This document shows positions 60,843 through 64,000 of a DNA stretch of 64,000 bases, in pieces. Position numbers and translations under genes: made by a program. The notes beneath the pieces are model-generated. The model saw only the letters and a program-made list of their open reading frames with translations, did not search any database and was not told the DNA's origin. This DNA comes from Phaeoceros laevis (lineage: Eukaryota > Anthocerotophyta > Anthocerotopsida > Notothyladales). Within the stretch, counting starts at the first letter, position 1; each line of letters opens with the position of its first letter. The DNA lies in the NCBI GenBank assembly GCA_049999765.1, contig JBNGIQ010009531.1, forward strand, positions 242,702 through 306,701. Direction: 5' to 3'.

Positions 60843-63772
60843 ATCCTTACAGTGTGTCTGGCCAGTTCAGCTGCAAGGATGAACTCTTGGTTTATAGATT
60901 CAGGTGCGACAACTCACATCTGTCATAACCGACAATGCTTCTCTACATATGAAGAATCAAAAGATAGCCAATTTGTTTTGCTAGGAGATGAGAGTGGGCT
61001 TGCCATCAAAGGTCAAGGTACAGTACCTGTTGTAATGGCGGATGGCAGCATCGTCGAGCTAGAGGATGTTCTCCATGTTCCTGCTATGACAAAACATCTT
61101 GTGTCAGTACGCCAGCTATGCAAGAATGGTGTATATACAGTGCATTTTTCATATGATGACTGCGAAATCCGGAGAAGATATACAAACCATGTGGTCACTC
61201 GTGGAACTGAACACTATGAGCTGTATAAATTAGATGTGAAGCCCACACATCCCTTGAAGAAGTCTGCGAACACTGTTCATTTTGGGACTAACATGGAGAC
61301 CGCAACAGTGGAACCTGTATCAAAAACCCATGTTAGTAATACTGTTGTATCTAAGAATACCAAGCTGTGGCATTTACGTCTAGGGCATCCTCATGCTCAG
61401 CGTCTGTACAAGTTACCTTCTAGTAACCTGTACAAAGACGACACAAGGATAAGTTGGCAGATTTACCTCTATGTGAGGCTTGTGTGTTTGGAAAATGTTC
61501 AGCATGAGCTCCCATTTACTAACAAGAATGCTGAACGAGCACAAGAGGTGCTGGAGCTTGTGCATGTAGATATTTGTGGTCCCATATCTGGAAAGTCATT
61601 CAGTGGTGCGTAATATTTTATGTCCTTCATTGATGATTTCTCCAGGTTTACGCACACATACATTTTGAAGAAGAAGTCTGATGCATACCACCTGTTTTTG
61701 GAGTATCTTGCTCTTGTGGAACGTCAAACCGGAAAGAAACTGTGCAAGCTACGTTCAGACAACGGTGGTGAATTTACCTCAGTAAGGTTCACTGATCGCT
61801 GTGTAGAGGCAGGAATTCAGCAGCAGTTTTCTGTGATACATACCTCTCAGCAGAATGGTGTTGTGGAGAAAAGTCATAGAAGCAAACAAGACATGGCCAA
61901 AAGCATGTTGTATGGAGCAGGTTTGCCAATTCAATATTGGGCTGAAGCCGTCATGTGTGCTACCTATCTTCAAAATCGCTTGCCAACCTCAGCTGTTGCT
62001 GGTATGACACCTTTTGAAGCATTTACTGGACGAAGGCCTACTGTAGCACACTTGCGAACGTTTGGCTGCACAGCATATGCGTTCCTGAATAAGAAGAAGC
62101 GCAAAAAGTTTCAGTATTCTTCTCAAAAACTGGTGTTTGTTGGCTACACAGAGGGGCATAAGGCCTATAAGCTCTACAATCCTGCTACAGGGGTTGCTTC
62201 CTATGCACGAAGTGTTATATTTGATGAAGACAAATTGCTTACTAGTCTTGAAGCACGGACAGCCCTTGTTTCATGAGCCTGTGGGAGCTAGTACCAGTTC
62301 TGCTTTCGATGCTCATCTTCCAGTTGAGGATGCTTGGTGGGAGGACAATGTAGTTCATTTCAACCAATCAGAGGGCAGTGCTGCGCATGTCGGTTCTACT
62401 GAACCTTCGTCCCCTGTGGGAGCTATTTCACCGGTGGGAGGCTCTACCCCTGTATCCAGCAGTGATGACGACGAGGAGCCTAGTGATGACGAGGAGCCTG
62501 AAGCATTGTCTAATTCAGTTTCCCCAGCGCCAGCTCCTCCTGATGCAGGTGATCCTGTGTCCCTGATTGCCCAAGCCCTGCAAACAGCCACGGTCAACCT
62601 GTCAGATCCTCTGACTTTAGAGCAGGCATTTAATGGCCCTAACGGCAAGGAATGGAAGGTGGCTGTGCTGGATGAATTGAATAGTCTTGAAGAGAATCAA
62701 ACCTGGACTCTTTGTGATCTGCCGAAGGACCGCAAACCAGTCGGGTCAAAGTGGGTCTTTAAGACTAAGTTGGACGAGCATGGCAATCTGTCTCGTTATA
62801 AGGCTCGTTTGGTTGCTTGTGGGTTTACTCAAGAGGAAGGTGTGGATTTTACAAAGACTTTTGCACCTGTTGCAAAGTTTCAAACTTTCAGAAGTGTGAT
62901 GGCTATTGCAGCACATGAAGACCTGGAGCTACATCAACTTGATGTCAAAACAGCATTTTTACATGGTCTGCTGGAGGAAGAAGGTATATGACACAACCTC
63001 CAGGGTTTGAAAAAGTGGGCGCTGAGCACAAAGTCTGCAAACTTCGGAAGACCATTTATGGCTTGAAGCAGGCACCTAGAGCCTGGAACCAAAGAATACA
63101 TGCATTGCTCATCAAGTTGGGACTTAAACAGAGTGAGGCTGATGTTAGTCTCTATACACTCAACAAGGGCAAAACATACCTCTTTTTGGTTCTTTATGTT
63201 GATGACATGCTGTTGGCAGCCAATTCTCTTCATCTGCTGATTACCATGCGAAATCTCCTGATGAGAGAATTTAAGATGACACACCTAGGAGAAGCCAGGT
63301 ATTGTGTTGGAATTCGTATACAAAGGAATCGAAGTGAACGGACTCTTACACTTACACAGGAAAAATACCTCAGAGAGTGTCTGGTTTAGTTCAACATGGT
63401 GAACTGCAAACCCTGTTCCACGCCAATGGTTGGAGGTCAACGGCTGACAAAGGCCATGTGTCTAGTCACTGAAGAAGAGAAGGAGGCCATGAGGGGTGTT
63501 CCTTACAGAGCTATTGTTGGTAAAATCCTCTATTCTGGTAACACCACAAGACCAGAAACATTGGTTGCATCTGGCAACTGCTCACAATTCCTTGAGAATC
63601 CTGGTCCATTGCATTGGGCAGCAGCTAAGCGCGTGCTGCGATATTTTGCTGGTACTTTATCAGTGGGAATTAAATTCAAAGGGGAGAGATGCAGTCTTCT
63701 TACCTTACAGATTTATTGTGATTCCGACTATGCAGCTGATGTAGACACCCGAAGGTCCATCTCAGCATTTGT
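60843..63772 (+). pseudogene. Copia pol, broken and truncated
   Basis: Aspartic protease (WFIDSGATTHIC), then the GAG-pre-integrase zinc region (LWHLRLGHPHAQRL) with a frameshift near 61440-61510. The integrase has its Asp-Asp-Glu residues (HVDICGP, RSDNGGEF, VVEKSHR) with an in-frame TAA at 61611. Further shifts lie near 62250 and 62980. Reverse transcriptase (WVFKTKLDEHGNLSRYKARL, YVDDMLLAAN) has a stop near 63387. The RNase H start (YCDSDYAADVDTRRSISAF) ends at the second LTR. Confidence 0.9.
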
Positions 63773-63988
63773 TGTTGAAAGAGGTTAATAAGCAACTCGT
63801 ATTAGTAGTTAATTAGGTAGTTGAAAAGTAGTTTCAACAAACACGTGTACTTATGTGCGCGTCGCGCGACTTTAACTAATAACCGTCTTTCATTCACAAG
63901 TTTTGCTCAACGCCCTCTCCCGTGCGCTCACGTGATTCAATCCACTGTGCCATCGATCCTGGCATGCTCAATGCAAGGATTTTTAGCA
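63773..63988 (+). repeat. 5' LTR of Copia element 2, nested
   Basis: TGTTGAAAGAGG to TTTTAGCA, 216 bases with TG...CA ends. It interrupts the RNase H codons of element 1 and is followed by a primer site. Little similarity to the first LTR beyond the ends, so a different family. Confidence 0.75.
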
Positions 63989-64000
63989 TGGTATCAGAGC
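63989..64000 (+). other. Primer-binding site, tRNA-iMet, of Copia element 2
   Basis: TGGTATCAGAGC as the last 12 bases of the window; the element continues beyond. Confidence 0.9.

Larger units (their letters stand above)
58386..63772 (+). mobile_element. Copia-type LTR retrotransposon, decayed and interrupted
   Basis: Order LTR, primer site, gag, protease, integrase, reverse transcriptase, RNase H places it in Ty1/Copia. It has several in-frame stops and frameshifts and is cut inside RNase H by a second LTR at 63773, so it is not autonomous. Confidence 0.92.

Overview
Organism. The window is nuclear DNA of a green plant, most likely a streptophyte (charophyte alga or early-diverging land plant). 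The genes are densely packed and split by many GT-AG introns of about 80-150 bases. Products include plant-type families: TIO/FUSED, granule-bound starch synthase, plastid UMP kinase, DUF2358+SOUL, DUF3082 and the MGSLMAGWDSP family. Two Copia elements carry the classic plant tRNA-iMet primer site. I cannot name the species. Coordinates come from hand splicing. Each complete spliced model is a multiple of three and open throughout, except where stated. 

Layout, 1-35 kb (gene-rich). TIO C-terminus (+, partial), TRAPPC13 (-), ATG101 (+), KLHDC4-like kelch protein (-), MSRB (+), an F-box gene (+) and a histone H3 gene (-) that both run into an assembly gap, a U6 snRNA-like gene (+), VPS11 (-), tRNA-Ser(AGA) (-), a CacyBP/SGS-domain protein (+), a DUF2358+SOUL heme-binding-like plastid protein (-), plastid UMP kinase (+), a conserved plant protein starting MGSLMAGWDSP (+), a 993-residue coiled-coil protein I cannot name (-), and a DUF3082 membrane protein (+). 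Several pairs are divergent over only 200-300 bases, so they probably share promoters. 

Layout, 35.6-47 kb (mobile island). A 5.0-kb Mutator-like element (35937-40955) has about 280-base terminal inverted repeats, an exact 9-base target duplication, an open transposase gene and a passenger ORF resembling the zinc-binding C-terminal module of replication protein A1. Next to it are a Harbinger-like inverted-repeat element, two 100-N gaps, tandem repeats, hairpins and a roughly 4.6-kb stretch with no gene I can support. 

Layout, 47-64 kb. Cofactor-independent phosphoglycerate mutase (-), granule-bound starch synthase (-, 13 exons, one GC-AG intron), a uroporphyrinogen-III synthase-type protein (-), an unresolved Ala/Glu-rich repeat locus, then a decayed Copia retrotransposon (from 58386). 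Its RNase H region is cut by the 5' LTR of a second Copia-type element that runs off the window. 

Functional themes. Endomembrane traffic and autophagy (TRAPPC13, ATG101, VPS11) and plastid metabolism (UMP kinase, starch synthase, MSRB, SOUL and DUF3082 proteins) are well represented, but there is no operon-like organisation. The most unusual content is the apparently intact Mutator-like element with its RPA-like passenger, the U6 copy with an altered catalytic triad, and a small fold-back element with a 10-base flanking duplication.
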